Assembly (NCBI GenBank): GCA_002352285.1
Contig: DEIC01000044.1
Coordinates: 1 to 34,311, forward strand
DNA: 34,311 nt
Origin: Alphaproteobacteria bacterium UBA2784
GTDB taxonomy: Bacteria; Pseudomonadota; Alphaproteobacteria; Micropepsales; Micropepsaceae
Direction of reading: 5' to 3'
Below are positions 10,337 to 18,034 of this stretch, piece by piece. Under the pieces are notes generated by a model. That model had not been told where the DNA came from. It saw nothing but the letters and a program-made list of their open reading frames with translations, and did not search any database. The number at the start of each line of letters is the position of its first letter. The stretch's first letter is position 1. A program made the position numbers and the translations under genes.

Positions 10337-11503
10337 ATGACCAAACCCCGCATAACCCCCTTCCGCATCAACATCCCGCAGACCGTGCTGGATGACATTC
10401 GCGCGCGCCTGACACACGCGCATCTGCCGCCTGCCCCGCCCGCCGAGGCAGCGCAAGGCTGGCAATTGGGTGCGAGCCACAGCTTGATGCTCAAGCTGCG
10501 CGAGCACTGGCTCAATGTCTATGACTGGCGCAAGGAGGAGGCGGCGCTGAACCGCTATCCGCAATTCATCGCCGAAATTGACCAGCATCAGATCCATTTC
10601 GTGCATGAGAAAGGTTCCAACACCAAGCCGCGCCCGCTGCTGCTGTTGCATGGCTGGCCGGGATCGCACTTCGAATTCATGCATGCGGTCGAGCGTCTGG
10701 CCCATCCCGAACGCTTTGGCGGCAAGGCGGAAGACGGGTTTGATGTCGTTGTCGCCTCGCTGCCGGGCTTTGGATTTTCATCTGCGAACAACGCGCCCAC
10801 GTCGCCGCGCCAGATGTCGCGCCTGCTGGGCCGCTTGATGCGCGATGGACTGGGCTATGATCGCTTCATCGCACAAGGCGGCGATTGGGGAAGCCTGCTG
10901 GCCGGCTGGCTTGCCTATGAGGACTCGGCCTGCAGGGGCGCTCATTTCAATTTCTTCTTCTGGCGCAATTTTGCCATCCAGCCGCAGACTGATGACGAAA
11001 AGGCGTGGAGCCAGCGTTTCGCGGCTGCCTTTGAAGCAAGCAATGCCTATTTCAAGGTCCATGTCGGCTCGCCATTGACGCTCGCCTTTGGCATGGAGGA
11101 CAGCCCGATGGGCGCCGCCAGCTGGATCATCGACAAGTTCCAGAACTGGAGCGACATCGGCGAAGGCGGCATCGAAGCATCGTTCACCATGGATCAGCTC
11201 ATCACCAACGTGATGATCTATCTCGTCAACCGCCGCTTCACGAGCGCGCTCTGGTACTATCCCGGCTACTTCATGGATTTTGTCACTGAGCCGCTGCCCG
11301 CCGATGCGCGCATCGACAAGCCGGTCGGCGTCGCCAACTTTCCCAAAGAATTTCTGCCCTGGCCGCCGCGCAGTTTTGTCGCGCGCCACATGAATGTCGT
11401 CCACTGGCGCGACATGAAGGCGGGCGGCCATTTCGCCATGCTGGAAAAGCCGGATCTCCTGATCCCTGAAATTGCGGCCTTCGCAAAGAGCATCGGCTTC
11501 TGA
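10337..11503 (+). CDS. Epoxide hydrolase, alpha/beta hydrolase fold with EHN domain (first of tandem pair)
   Basis: Members open epoxides to diols through an Asp-ester intermediate. This 388-aa protein begins with the epoxide hydrolase N-terminal (EHN) domain (about 5-110). It has HGWPGS as oxyanion motif at 105-110 and the nucleophile D183 in GGDWGS. The base H365 is in KAGGHFAML. Length and motif spacing fit the microsomal / juvenile-hormone type. No signal peptide is seen, so it is probably cytoplasmic. It starts 3 bp after ggt with a weak ribosome site, which suggests coupled translation, and its stop overlaps the start of the next gene (TGATG). Confidence 0.9.
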   Translation: MTKPRITPFRINIPQTVLDDIRARLTHAHLPPAPPAEAAQGWQLGASHSLMLKLREHWLNVYDWRKEEAALNRYPQFIAEIDQHQIHFVHEKGSNTKPRPLLLLHGWPGSHFEFMHAVERLAHPERFGGKAEDGFDVVVASLPGFGFSSANNAPTSPRQMSRLLGRLMRDGLGYDRFIAQGGDWGSLLAGWLAYEDSACRGAHFNFFFWRNFAIQPQTDDEKAWSQRFAAAFEASNAYFKVHVGSPLTLAFGMEDSPMGAASWIIDKFQNWSDIGEGGIEASFTMDQLITNVMIYLVNRRFTSALWYYPGYFMDFVTEPLPADARIDKPVGVANFPKEFLPWPPRSFVARHMNVVHWRDMKAGGHFAMLEKPDLLIPEIAAFAKSIGF

Positions 11504-12690
11504 TGCGGCCCGAGCGCTTTGACATTCGCTTTCCTGATGCCGCCCTTGCCGATCTGAAGGCGCGCCTTTCCCGCACCCGCCTGCCCAACGAACCGGACGG
11601 CAATGACGATTGGCGCTGGGGCACCAATCTCTCCTACATGGCGTCGCTGATCGCGCACTGGCGCGACCGGTTCGACTGGCGTGCGGCAGAAGCACGCCTC
11701 AACCGCTTTGCCCATTTTCGCGTGCACCTTCCCGCTGAAACCGGTGAAACGCTGTCGATCCATTTCATCCATGAAAAGGGATCGGGCAAGAATCCGCGCC
11801 CGCTGATCTTGACCCATGGCTGGCCATCGACGTTTCGCGAATTCACCGACGTGATTGAGCGCCTCGCCCACCCGGAGCGCTTTGGCGGCAATGCCGATGA
11901 CGGGTTTGACGTGATCGTGCCCTCGCTGCCGGGCTTTGGCCTGTCAGCCATTCCCCAGCGCCCGCTCGGGCCCTATGCAATTGCCCATCTCTGGCATCTT
12001 TTGATGCATGACGTGCTGGGCCATGAGACCTATCTGGTGCAGGCGGGCGACTGGGGCGCCGCCGTTTCATCGCTGCTGGCGCGCCGCTATCCCGACGAAG
12101 TACGCGCGCTGCATCTGACCATGCTCAATCTGCGGCCCGAACTGAAACACGCAAGCCAGCCACCGCTGTCGCCGCAGGAAAAGGCGTGGATCGCCGAGAT
12201 GAAAGCGTGGTGGGCGCAGGAAGAGGGCTATCGCGTCATTCAGGGCACGAAACCGATGGCGCTGGCCTATGCCCTGATGGATTCGCCCGCAGGTCTGGCC
12301 GCCTGGCTGGGCGACAAATACTGGCGGCTGGGCGACACGAAGAAGGATCATGCCTCACGCGGCATGATCGCGCGTTTCCCGCACCACATCATGTGCGAGC
12401 AGATGTCGCTCTACTGGCTGACCGGCACCATCAATGCGGCGAACACGATCTATAAACAGGCGGCGATTGAAAACCGCATGCGGCTTGATCCGGGCGAGCG
12501 CATTACGGTGCCGACCGCCTACACCGAATATCCCATCGACACATTGCCCGACACGCCTGAAGAATGGGGCCGCCGCATGTTCAATATCGTGCGCTGGGTG
12601 AAGGCGCCGGCCGGCGGCCACTTCGCGGCAATGGAAGAGCCGGAATGGTTCGCCGATGATGTGCGGACGTTCTTCAGGACGGTGCGGTGA
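11503..12690 (+). CDS. Epoxide hydrolase, alpha/beta hydrolase fold with EHN domain (second of tandem pair)
   Basis: This 395-aa paralogue of the preceding gene has EHN domain, HGWPST (105-110), nucleophile D183 in AGDWGA and base H373 in AGGHFAAM. The ATG at 11503 shares its A with the TGA stop of the upstream gene. Residues around LAHPERFGG and SLPGFG are shared by both copies, but the cap regions differ, so the pair probably diverged in substrate. The three-gene unit with ggt suggests handling of epoxides or glutathione adducts; that link is inference from position only. The gene ends 18 bp before hairpin element copy 2. Confidence 0.9.
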   Translation: MRPERFDIRFPDAALADLKARLSRTRLPNEPDGNDDWRWGTNLSYMASLIAHWRDRFDWRAAEARLNRFAHFRVHLPAETGETLSIHFIHEKGSGKNPRPLILTHGWPSTFREFTDVIERLAHPERFGGNADDGFDVIVPSLPGFGLSAIPQRPLGPYAIAHLWHLLMHDVLGHETYLVQAGDWGAAVSSLLARRYPDEVRALHLTMLNLRPELKHASQPPLSPQEKAWIAEMKAWWAQEEGYRVIQGTKPMALAYALMDSPAGLAAWLGDKYWRLGDTKKDHASRGMIARFPHHIMCEQMSLYWLTGTINAANTIYKQAAIENRMRLDPGERITVPTAYTEYPIDTLPDTPEEWGRRMFNIVRWVKAPAGGHFAAMEEPEWFADDVRTFFRTVR

Positions 12691-12708
12691 GGGCGACTTG
12701 CCCTTTCA

Positions 12709-12852
12709 CCTCCTCCGCTTTCGCGGGGGAGGTCGGATTTGGCGAGCGGAGCGAGCGCAAATCCGGGTGGGGGCCCTTGTTTTCCGCCGATTTCCCCCAC
12801 CCGCGATGCGAAGGCATCGCTGGCCTCCCCCGCAGCAAGCTGCGGGCGGAGG
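12709..12852. repeat. Intergenic mosaic hairpin element, copy 2
   Basis: Same architecture as copy 1. Terminal hairpin is CCTCCTCCGC / GCGGGGGAGG (12709-12718 with 12723-12732). Stem A is CGGATTTG / CAAATCCG (12734-12741 with 12758-12765), and its loop contains GCGAGCG twice. The arms CGGGTGGGGG (12764-12773) and CCCCCACCCG (12794-12803) pair. Stem B is GCGATGC / GCATCGC (12803-12809 with 12814-12820). The last hairpin (12824-12852) is lengthened by AGC/GCT at its tip. It fills the space between two convergent genes, ending 12 bp before the accA stop, so it may serve both 3' ends. Confidence 0.9.
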
Positions 12853-12864
12853 CGGAAGATGAGT

Positions 12865-13824
12865 TCACGCCGCCAGCGTGCGCCCGATCGAAAGGAACTT
12901 CTCGCGGCGTTCGCGCTTCAGCGTATTGCCATCGCGGCCCGACAGCATTTTCAGCGCAATGTCGATGGCCGTGCCCGTCTCGTGGATCATCTTCATCGGA
13001 TCACGATGCGCGCCGCCCAGCGGTTCCGGGATGATGCCGTCGATCACTTTCAGCCCCAGAAGATCCTGCGCCGTCACCTTCATCGCATTGGCGGCATCCT
13101 GCGCCTTGTCCGGGCTGCGCCACAGAATGGACGAGCACGCCTCGGGCGAGATCACCGAATAGACCGAATGTTCCAGCATCAGAACCGTGTTGGCGGTCGC
13201 AATGGCAACCGCGCCGCCAGACCCGCCCTCGCCAATAATCACGCTGACCATCGGCACTGAGAGCGAGAGGCATTTTTCGGTGGAGCGCGCAATTGCCTCC
13301 GCCTGCCCGCGCTCTTCCGCGCCCACGCCCGGGAACGCGCCCGCCGTATCCACCAGCGACACGACGGGAAGGCCGAACTGCTCGGCCAGCCCCATCAGGC
13401 GCACCGCCTTGCGATAGCCCTCGGGCATCGCCATGCCGAAATTGTGCTTGAGGCGCGATTTGGTGTCGTGGCCCTTTTCATGGCCCATCACCACCACGGG
13501 CCGCCCGCGCATGCGCCCCAGCCCGCCGACAATGGCGTTGTCATCACCATAGCCGCGATCACCGGCCAGCGGCGTAAACTCATCGACCAGCGTCTTCACA
13601 TAGTCAAAGAAGTGCGGCCGCGCGGGATGGCGCGCCACCTGAGTCTTCTGCCACGGGGTCAGCCTGGCATAGATGTCGCGCAACGCCTGCGCTGACTTTG
13701 CCTCCAGCCGCTGGATCTCGTCGGCCACGTTGACGGTCGCATCGTCGGCCGAGAGGCGGCGCAGCTCCTCGATCTTGCCGTCGAGTTCGGCGACCGGTTT
13801 CTCAAAGTCGAGATAGGCGTTCAT
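12865..13824 (-). CDS. accA: Acetyl-CoA carboxylase carboxyltransferase subunit alpha
   Basis: AccA with AccD transfers the carboxyl group from carboxybiotin to acetyl-CoA, the first committed step of fatty acid synthesis. The 319-aa length is typical. Conserved features are the coiled N-terminal segment, HEKGHDTKSRLKHNFGM (115-131), TAGAFPG (160-166) and GEGGSGGA (198-205), which form the carboxyltransferase pocket. The ATG at 13824 has AGG a few bases upstream. The upstream 95 bp are shared with the divergent ECF41 operon, whose -35 element starts only 8 bp from the accA start codon. Confidence 0.98.
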   Translation of the reverse strand: MNAYLDFEKPVAELDGKIEELRRLSADDATVNVADEIQRLEAKSAQALRDIYARLTPWQKTQVARHPARPHFFDYVKTLVDEFTPLAGDRGYGDDNAIVGGLGRMRGRPVVVMGHEKGHDTKSRLKHNFGMAMPEGYRKAVRLMGLAEQFGLPVVSLVDTAGAFPGVGAEERGQAEAIARSTEKCLSLSVPMVSVIIGEGGSGGAVAIATANTVLMLEHSVYSVISPEACSSILWRSPDKAQDAANAMKVTAQDLLGLKVIDGIIPEPLGGAHRDPMKMIHETGTAIDIALKMLSGRDGNTLKRERREKFLSIGRTLAA

Positions 13825-13831
13825 GGCAACC

Positions 13832-13858
13832 TGTCACAAAGTCAGGGGGTCAATCGTC
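13832..13858 (+). promoter_or_regulatory. Predicted ECF41-type promoter
   Basis: TGTCACA at 13832-13838 and CGTC at 13855-13858 are separated by 16 bases. This is the promoter pattern I know for ECF41 sigma factors, which usually transcribe their own locus. Transcription would start near 13865, about 54 nt before the membrane-protein ATG at 13919. The third gene of the operon encodes an ECF41 factor, which supports autoregulation. The -35 element overlaps the accA 5' untranslated region on the other strand. Confidence 0.7.
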
Positions 13859-13918
13859 TTATCGCCAAAGCGGGGCAAACGCAAAGCGGGACACCCCGTT
13901 AAAGGGAGAGCAAGTTTC

Positions 13919-14323
13919 ATGCAACCTCTTAAAATTGTTACGATTTCTGGCATGGCGCTGGTGCTGTTGGGCCTCGTCAACGGCGTTGTCATGCTGACGC
14001 TCCCGTCACTTTGGTATGAGGTGACGCCCGGCGTGCCCTTTACCGGACCGCTCAATGTGCATTTCGTGCGCGACATCGGCTTTGCCTACATCGCGGCATC
14101 GCTGGCGCTCTGGTTCGGCATCGGCCGCAAGGATGCGTTGCTCGTCTTTCTGGCCGCCGTCTTCCACGCAGGCCACGCCGCAACCCATGTGATCGACCAC
14201 GCCACCGGCTGCGGTGCGCAAGGCGTGGCCGCCATCGCCGGAGAAGTCGTCGGCATTTATGCGCCCGCTGCCACATCCCTCATTCTCACCTTTGTCTGGA
14301 TGAAACGGCCCGAAGGAGCCTGA
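13919..14323 (+). CDS. Small multi-pass membrane protein of ECF41 operon
   Basis: This 134-aa protein starts at the ATG at 13919 behind GGGAG. It has about four hydrophobic segments, near residues 7-28, 50-68, 73-90 and 103-125. HAGHAATHVIDHATGCG between the last two gives a cluster of His plus one Cys that could bind metal or haem; this is inference. I cannot name the family. It is the first gene after the predicted ECF41 promoter and lies 4 bp before the carboxymuconolactone-decarboxylase-like gene, so it is probably part of the same stress response. Confidence 0.8.
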   Translation: MQPLKIVTISGMALVLLGLVNGVVMLTLPSLWYEVTPGVPFTGPLNVHFVRDIGFAYIAASLALWFGIGRKDALLVFLAAVFHAGHAATHVIDHATGCGAQGVAAIAGEVVGIYAPAATSLILTFVWMKRPEGA

Positions 14324-14327
14324 CCCC

Positions 14328-14867
14328 ATGTTGAAGAGCCTTGCCCTGTGGTTGGTCGCGCGCACCGAGCGCGACTTTCGCGTGAGCCTCGATTATCTGC
14401 GCGACCTTTACCGCATCTCGCCCCGCGCCTTCTGGAAGATGGGCCGCGCCCGCGCCTTTGGCATGCACCGGGAGCGCGCACCGGAAAAGGCCGTCCTGGC
14501 GGCCCACCTGGCCGCAGCGCTGCATGACGACTGCGGCTCGTGTGTGCAGATCGTCGTCAATATGGCCCTGAAACACGGCATCAGCCCGGCCGACATCAAG
14601 GCGATGATGGCCGGCAGGCTGGATGGCCTGGCAGCACCGCTGTCGCTCGGCTTCCGCTTTGGCAATGCGATTGTCACCAACAGCGCAGCGCTGGAGACGA
14701 TCCGCCACGAAGTCCTTGCCGCCTGGGGTGAAAAGGGCATGGTCGATCTCGCCTGCGCCGTTGCCTTCGCCCGCACCTATCCTGCCATGAAGCGCGCGAT
14801 GGGTCACGCCGTGACCTGCGATCTGGTAAAGGTGGAGGCCGATATGCCCCTTGCCCGCGCCGCATGA
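14328..14867 (+). CDS. Carboxymuconolactone decarboxylase / AhpD-like protein
   Basis: The protein has 179 aa, all helical. The redox-type pair C69-x-x-C72 sits in HDDCGSCVQIV, as in AhpD-like members of the carboxymuconolactone decarboxylase superfamily; the His that normally follows the second Cys in AhpD is absent. Genes of this superfamily are the characteristic neighbours of ECF41 sigma factors. Its stop overlaps the sigma-factor start as ATGA, so translation is coupled. The reaction is unknown; a thiol-dependent peroxidase or other redox role is plausible. Confidence 0.88.
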   Translation: MLKSLALWLVARTERDFRVSLDYLRDLYRISPRAFWKMGRARAFGMHRERAPEKAVLAAHLAAALHDDCGSCVQIVVNMALKHGISPADIKAMMAGRLDGLAAPLSLGFRFGNAIVTNSAALETIRHEVLAAWGEKGMVDLACAVAFARTYPAMKRAMGHAVTCDLVKVEADMPLARAA

Positions 14868-15763
14868 GCAACATGAACCGCGCCGATCCGCAAACATCCG
14901 CATTCGAAGCAGCGCGCCCGCGCCTGATGCGCCTTGCCTATCGCATGCTGGGTGATGTGGGCGCCGCCGAAGACATTGTGCAGAATGCCTGGCTCAAATG
15001 GCAGGCAACGCCGATGGATACAATTGCAGAGCCTGCCGCATGGCTTGCCAAAGTGACGGCGCGCCTTGCGATAGATGAATTGCGCGCCGCGCGGCGCAAG
15101 CGCGAGATCTATGCCGGGCCCTTTTTGCCCGAGCCGGTCACGCCCGAGGCAGAACCCTGGTCAGCACCCGCCGCCGAAGCCAGCCTTGCCATCGCCGATG
15201 ATCTCTCCGTTGCGCTGTTCCTGGTGCTGGAGCGCCTCTCGCCCGATGAGCGCGCAGCCTTTCTGCTGCGCGAGGCATTTGACGCCGACTATGGCGAGAT
15301 CGCCGCCATGCTGGGGAAAAGCGAAGCGGCCTGCCGCAAGATCATCGAGCGCGCGCGTGAGCATGTGGCCGACGCGCGTCCGCGTTACAGCGTCGATGAA
15401 GAAGCCCACCGCGCCTTGTTTGAAACGCTGCTCAGCGCATCGGCGAGCGGCAATCTTGAGGCGATCAAGAAACATCTGCGGCCCGATGCCATTCTCATCA
15501 GCGATGGCGGCGGCAAGCGCGCAGCCGCCCTGAACCCGATCTATGGCGACGACAAAATTGCCCGCTTCCTCGTGGGCACCTCGCGCAAGCGCGGTGACGC
15601 TCCGCTTTCCTTTGCCCCTGCCCGCGTCAATGGCCTGCCCTCACTGATCCTGCGCGAAGATGGCGTGCTCGATTCAACCATCAGCCTCGAACTCGGCGAT
15701 GATGGCCGCATCGCGCGCATCTATATTGTGCGCAATCCCGACAAGCTGGAGAGGTTGGGGTAG
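14864..15763 (+). CDS. RNA polymerase sigma factor, ECF41 group (SigJ-like, fused SnoaL-like domain)
   Basis: This 299-aa sigma factor has region 2 at about 14-80 (RLAYRMLGDVGAAEDIVQ) and region 4 at about 115-165 (LSPDERAAFLLREAF). A C-terminal extension of about 120 residues has the SnoaL/NTF2-like fold typical of ECF41. Three ECF41 signatures are visible: FLPEP in the linker, DGGGK in the extension and NPDKL near the end. In this group the extension controls activity and replaces a separate anti-sigma factor; none is seen here. It overlaps the upstream gene by 4 bp (ATGA). Likely target is the promoter at 13832. Confidence 0.95.
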   Translation: MSNMNRADPQTSAFEAARPRLMRLAYRMLGDVGAAEDIVQNAWLKWQATPMDTIAEPAAWLAKVTARLAIDELRAARRKREIYAGPFLPEPVTPEAEPWSAPAAEASLAIADDLSVALFLVLERLSPDERAAFLLREAFDADYGEIAAMLGKSEAACRKIIERAREHVADARPRYSVDEEAHRALFETLLSASASGNLEAIKKHLRPDAILISDGGGKRAAALNPIYGDDKIARFLVGTSRKRGDAPLSFAPARVNGLPSLILREDGVLDSTISLELGDDGRIARIYIVRNPDKLERLG

Positions 15764-15779
15764 CTTCGTCATTTCTTTC

Positions 15780-15936
15780 GCCTCCCCCGAAATGGGGGAG
15801 GCAGATTTGCGTCTTCGCAAATCGGTGGGGGGCACCATCTACGAACTCACTACAGCGTCCCGCAACCCCACCGGACTTGCATTTCGTGCAGTCGCACTCA
15901 TGCAAGTCCCGCCTCCCCTTTTATCAAAGGGGAGGC
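15780..15936. repeat. Intergenic mosaic hairpin element, copy 3 (divergent sequence)
   Basis: The order of parts is that of copy 1 but most of the sequence differs. Terminal hairpin is GCCTCCCCC / GGGGGAGGC (15780-15788 with 15794-15802). Stem A is GATTTGCG / CGCAAATC (15804-15811 with 15816-15823). Arm GGTGGGG (15824-15830) pairs with CCCCACC (15866-15872). Stem B is GGACTTGCAT / ATGCAAGTCC (15873-15882 with 15900-15909) with an inner GTGC/GCAC. Last hairpin is GCCTCCCCTTT / AAAGGGGAGGC (15911-15921 with 15926-15936). It lies between convergent genes, 16 bp after the sigma-factor stop and 20 bp before the lyase stop. Confidence 0.85.
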
Positions 15937-15956
15937 CGAAGGTGTCGTTCTCCCCC

Positions 15957-16943
15957 CTACCCACCCGTCCGTTCACGGATGAGTTTCATCTGCGCCACGA
16001 TCACTTCCGCCTGGCGGATCGAGGCCGCGTCGATCAGCTGGCCCTTGAATGTCGCAGCGCCCACGCCGCCCGCCTGCGCCTCTGCCATGGCGGCAAGGAT
16101 CGCCTCTGCCTTTTCCACTTCACGCGCGGGCGGCGTGTAGATGTCATTGGCCAGCGGCACCTGATTGGGATGGATCGCCCATTTGCCAGCACACCCCAGC
16201 ACCGCCGTACGCTCCGCCTGCGCGCGATAACCGTCCGCGTCGTTGTAATCGCCAAACGGCCCGTCAATCGGCGTCAGGCCATAGGCGCGCGCCGCCTGGC
16301 ACATGCGGAACAGCGGATAGTGCCAGAGATCGGCCCAGTGCCGTTCGCGCGCACCGGCATTGTCTGCATCCGTCAGCATCACATACTGGCTGTTGCCGCC
16401 GCCAATGTTTGTGGTGCGCATGGATTGCGAGGCCGCATAATCCGCCGAGCCGAAATGCAGGCTCTCCAGCCGCCGTGAACTCTTGGCAATCTCCTCCACA
16501 TTGGAAAGACCCAGCGCGCTTTCGATGATGACCTCAAGGCCGAACTCCTTGCGTCGGCCGCTTGCCTTGGCCGATTGCGTGACCAGCATGTCGATTGCAT
16601 AGACATCCGCGCCCACACCCACCTTGGGGATCATCAGCGCATCCAGACGTTCGCCGCCCAGTTCGATAATGTCGATGACATCGCGATTGCACCAATGCGT
16701 ATCAAGCCCGTTGATGCGCACCGTCACGGTCTTGGTGCCCCAATCAATGCCGTTAAGGGCTGCAATCACGTTCTTGCGCGCCTCAACTTTCTCCGCTGGC
16801 GCAACGGCATCTTCCAGATCAAGGCAGATCACATCGGCGGGGCCCTTGGCCGCCTTGTCGAAAATCGACGGGCGCGAGCCCGGCACGAAAAGTTTGGAGC
16901 GGTAAAGGCGCTGCGTGGCGCGTTCGTATGTCGTAAAGCTCAT
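15957..16943 (-). CDS. mcl1: L-malyl-CoA / beta-methylmalyl-CoA lyase, HpcH/HpaI family
   Basis: The 328-aa enzyme is from the CitE/HpcH-like lyase family. ADVICLDLEDAVAP holds the acidic metal ligand, IPKVG and VIIES are in the barrel strands, and FGSADYAAS is followed by DGPFGDYND. Its overall sequence closely resembles the Rhodobacter Mcl1 type, which splits malyl-CoA to acetyl-CoA and glyoxylate and methylmalyl-CoA to propionyl-CoA and glyoxylate. This links it to glyoxylate or ethylmalonyl-CoA metabolism. The ATG at 16943 is chosen because the family begins there; ATG 16952 is possible and neither has a clear ribosome site. It lies downstream of xerD on the same strand. Confidence 0.85.
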   Translation of the reverse strand: MSFTTYERATQRLYRSKLFVPGSRPSIFDKAAKGPADVICLDLEDAVAPAEKVEARKNVIAALNGIDWGTKTVTVRINGLDTHWCNRDVIDIIELGGERLDALMIPKVGVGADVYAIDMLVTQSAKASGRRKEFGLEVIIESALGLSNVEEIAKSSRRLESLHFGSADYAASQSMRTTNIGGGNSQYVMLTDADNAGARERHWADLWHYPLFRMCQAARAYGLTPIDGPFGDYNDADGYRAQAERTAVLGCAGKWAIHPNQVPLANDIYTPPAREVEKAEAILAAMAEAQAGGVGAATFKGQLIDAASIRQAEVIVAQMKLIRERTGG

Positions 16944-17036
16944 GGGAGGCATCTGGGCGTAAGAGAGGATCAGGACCGCCATCAAGCAAGATGGCCTGCA
17001 TGCAATCAAGCAGGAACCGCCGAATTGAACGCGGCC

Positions 17037-18029
17037 CTAGGGTTCTTTCGCCAGCTTGACCTTGGGCAAAGGGGCCGCCAGCGGATGCTTCTCGTTGACG
17101 AGCTGGACAAGCCGCGCATCCGCGACATGCGTATAGATTTCGGTCGTGGCGATATCCGCGTGACCCAGCATCTGCTGCACGGCGCGCAGATCCGCGCCGC
17201 CCGCAACCAGCGCCGTGGCAAAGGCATGGCGCAACCCGTGCGGCGACAGCTTGGCGGGATCAACGCCCGCCCGCAGCGCATATTCCTTGAGAAGCTGGCC
17301 AAAACGCTGGCGCGTCAGATGACCCTCACGTGAGGTCGAGGGAAAGAGAAACCGCTCCCCCTTTGCCGCCAGCGATTTTTCTGGTGGCAGGAACGCGTCG
17401 CGCGCCACCAACCAGCGATCAAGGGCTGCGCGCGCTTCCAGCGAGATCGGCACCATACGCTCGCGCCCGCCTTTGCCCTTGATGTGGAGGATGCGCTCGC
17501 GCGAACGCGCCGCCGTCACCGGCAGGCCGACAAGCTCTGACACGCGCGGGCCCGATCCGCGCGCAAGCTCAAGAAGCGTATGCATGCGCACACCCTCCGG
17601 CGTCCTGTCGCCTGCCGCCAGCACCATGATGCGCTGCAAATCACCTTCATCCGGCATCAGCGGCAAGGGGCGCGCCTTGCGCGGCGTTTTGAGAACGATG
17701 GCGGGATTGTCCGCAATATGGCCCGCATCCAGAAGGAAGCGGAAAAATTGCTTGATCGCCGAAAGCCGGCGCGCCGCCGTTGCCGCGCTCATCGCACGCT
17801 TGTCCAGCGCCACAAGATAATCAGAGACATCATTCTCGCGCGCATTCAGCGGCGTCCGTTTGCGCGACGAAAGAAAACCGGCGAAGTCGGCAAGATCACG
17901 CGTATAGGCGGCAAGCGTATTGGCCGATGCGCCGCGCTCCACACTCAGCGCCTCAAGAAACGCCGAAAGATGCGCATCGGCGCTGAATGGGCCGTTAAGC
18001 AGCGATTGCGGGTCGCGCTGGCGGCCCAT
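17037..18029 (-). CDS. xerD: Tyrosine recombinase XerD
   Basis: XerD with XerC resolves chromosome dimers at dif. This 330-aa protein has the N-terminal SAM-like core-binding domain (about 18-105) and a complete catalytic set: R162 (GPRVSEL), K186 (KGKGGRE), H264 and R267 (HGLRH), H290 (LGHAD) and Tyr299 (IYTHV). Its place opposite aroK is the usual alphaproteobacterial xerD position, so it is a housekeeping recombinase, not the integrase of a mobile element. It starts 5 bp after the stop of the 607-aa gene. GSGPR in place of the more common TGLR is a small deviation. Confidence 0.9.
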   Translation of the reverse strand: MGRQRDPQSLLNGPFSADAHLSAFLEALSVERGASANTLAAYTRDLADFAGFLSSRKRTPLNARENDVSDYLVALDKRAMSAATAARRLSAIKQFFRFLLDAGHIADNPAIVLKTPRKARPLPLMPDEGDLQRIMVLAAGDRTPEGVRMHTLLELARGSGPRVSELVGLPVTAARSRERILHIKGKGGRERMVPISLEARAALDRWLVARDAFLPPEKSLAAKGERFLFPSTSREGHLTRQRFGQLLKEYALRAGVDPAKLSPHGLRHAFATALVAGGADLRAVQQMLGHADIATTEIYTHVADARLVQLVNEKHPLAAPLPKVKLAKEP

Positions 18030-18034
18030 CAGGA

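Noticed and set aside
17037..18029. Tyrosine recombinase as integrase of a mobile element
   Set aside because: It sits at the conserved xerD position beside aroK, with no attachment-site repeats, tRNA or cargo around it.
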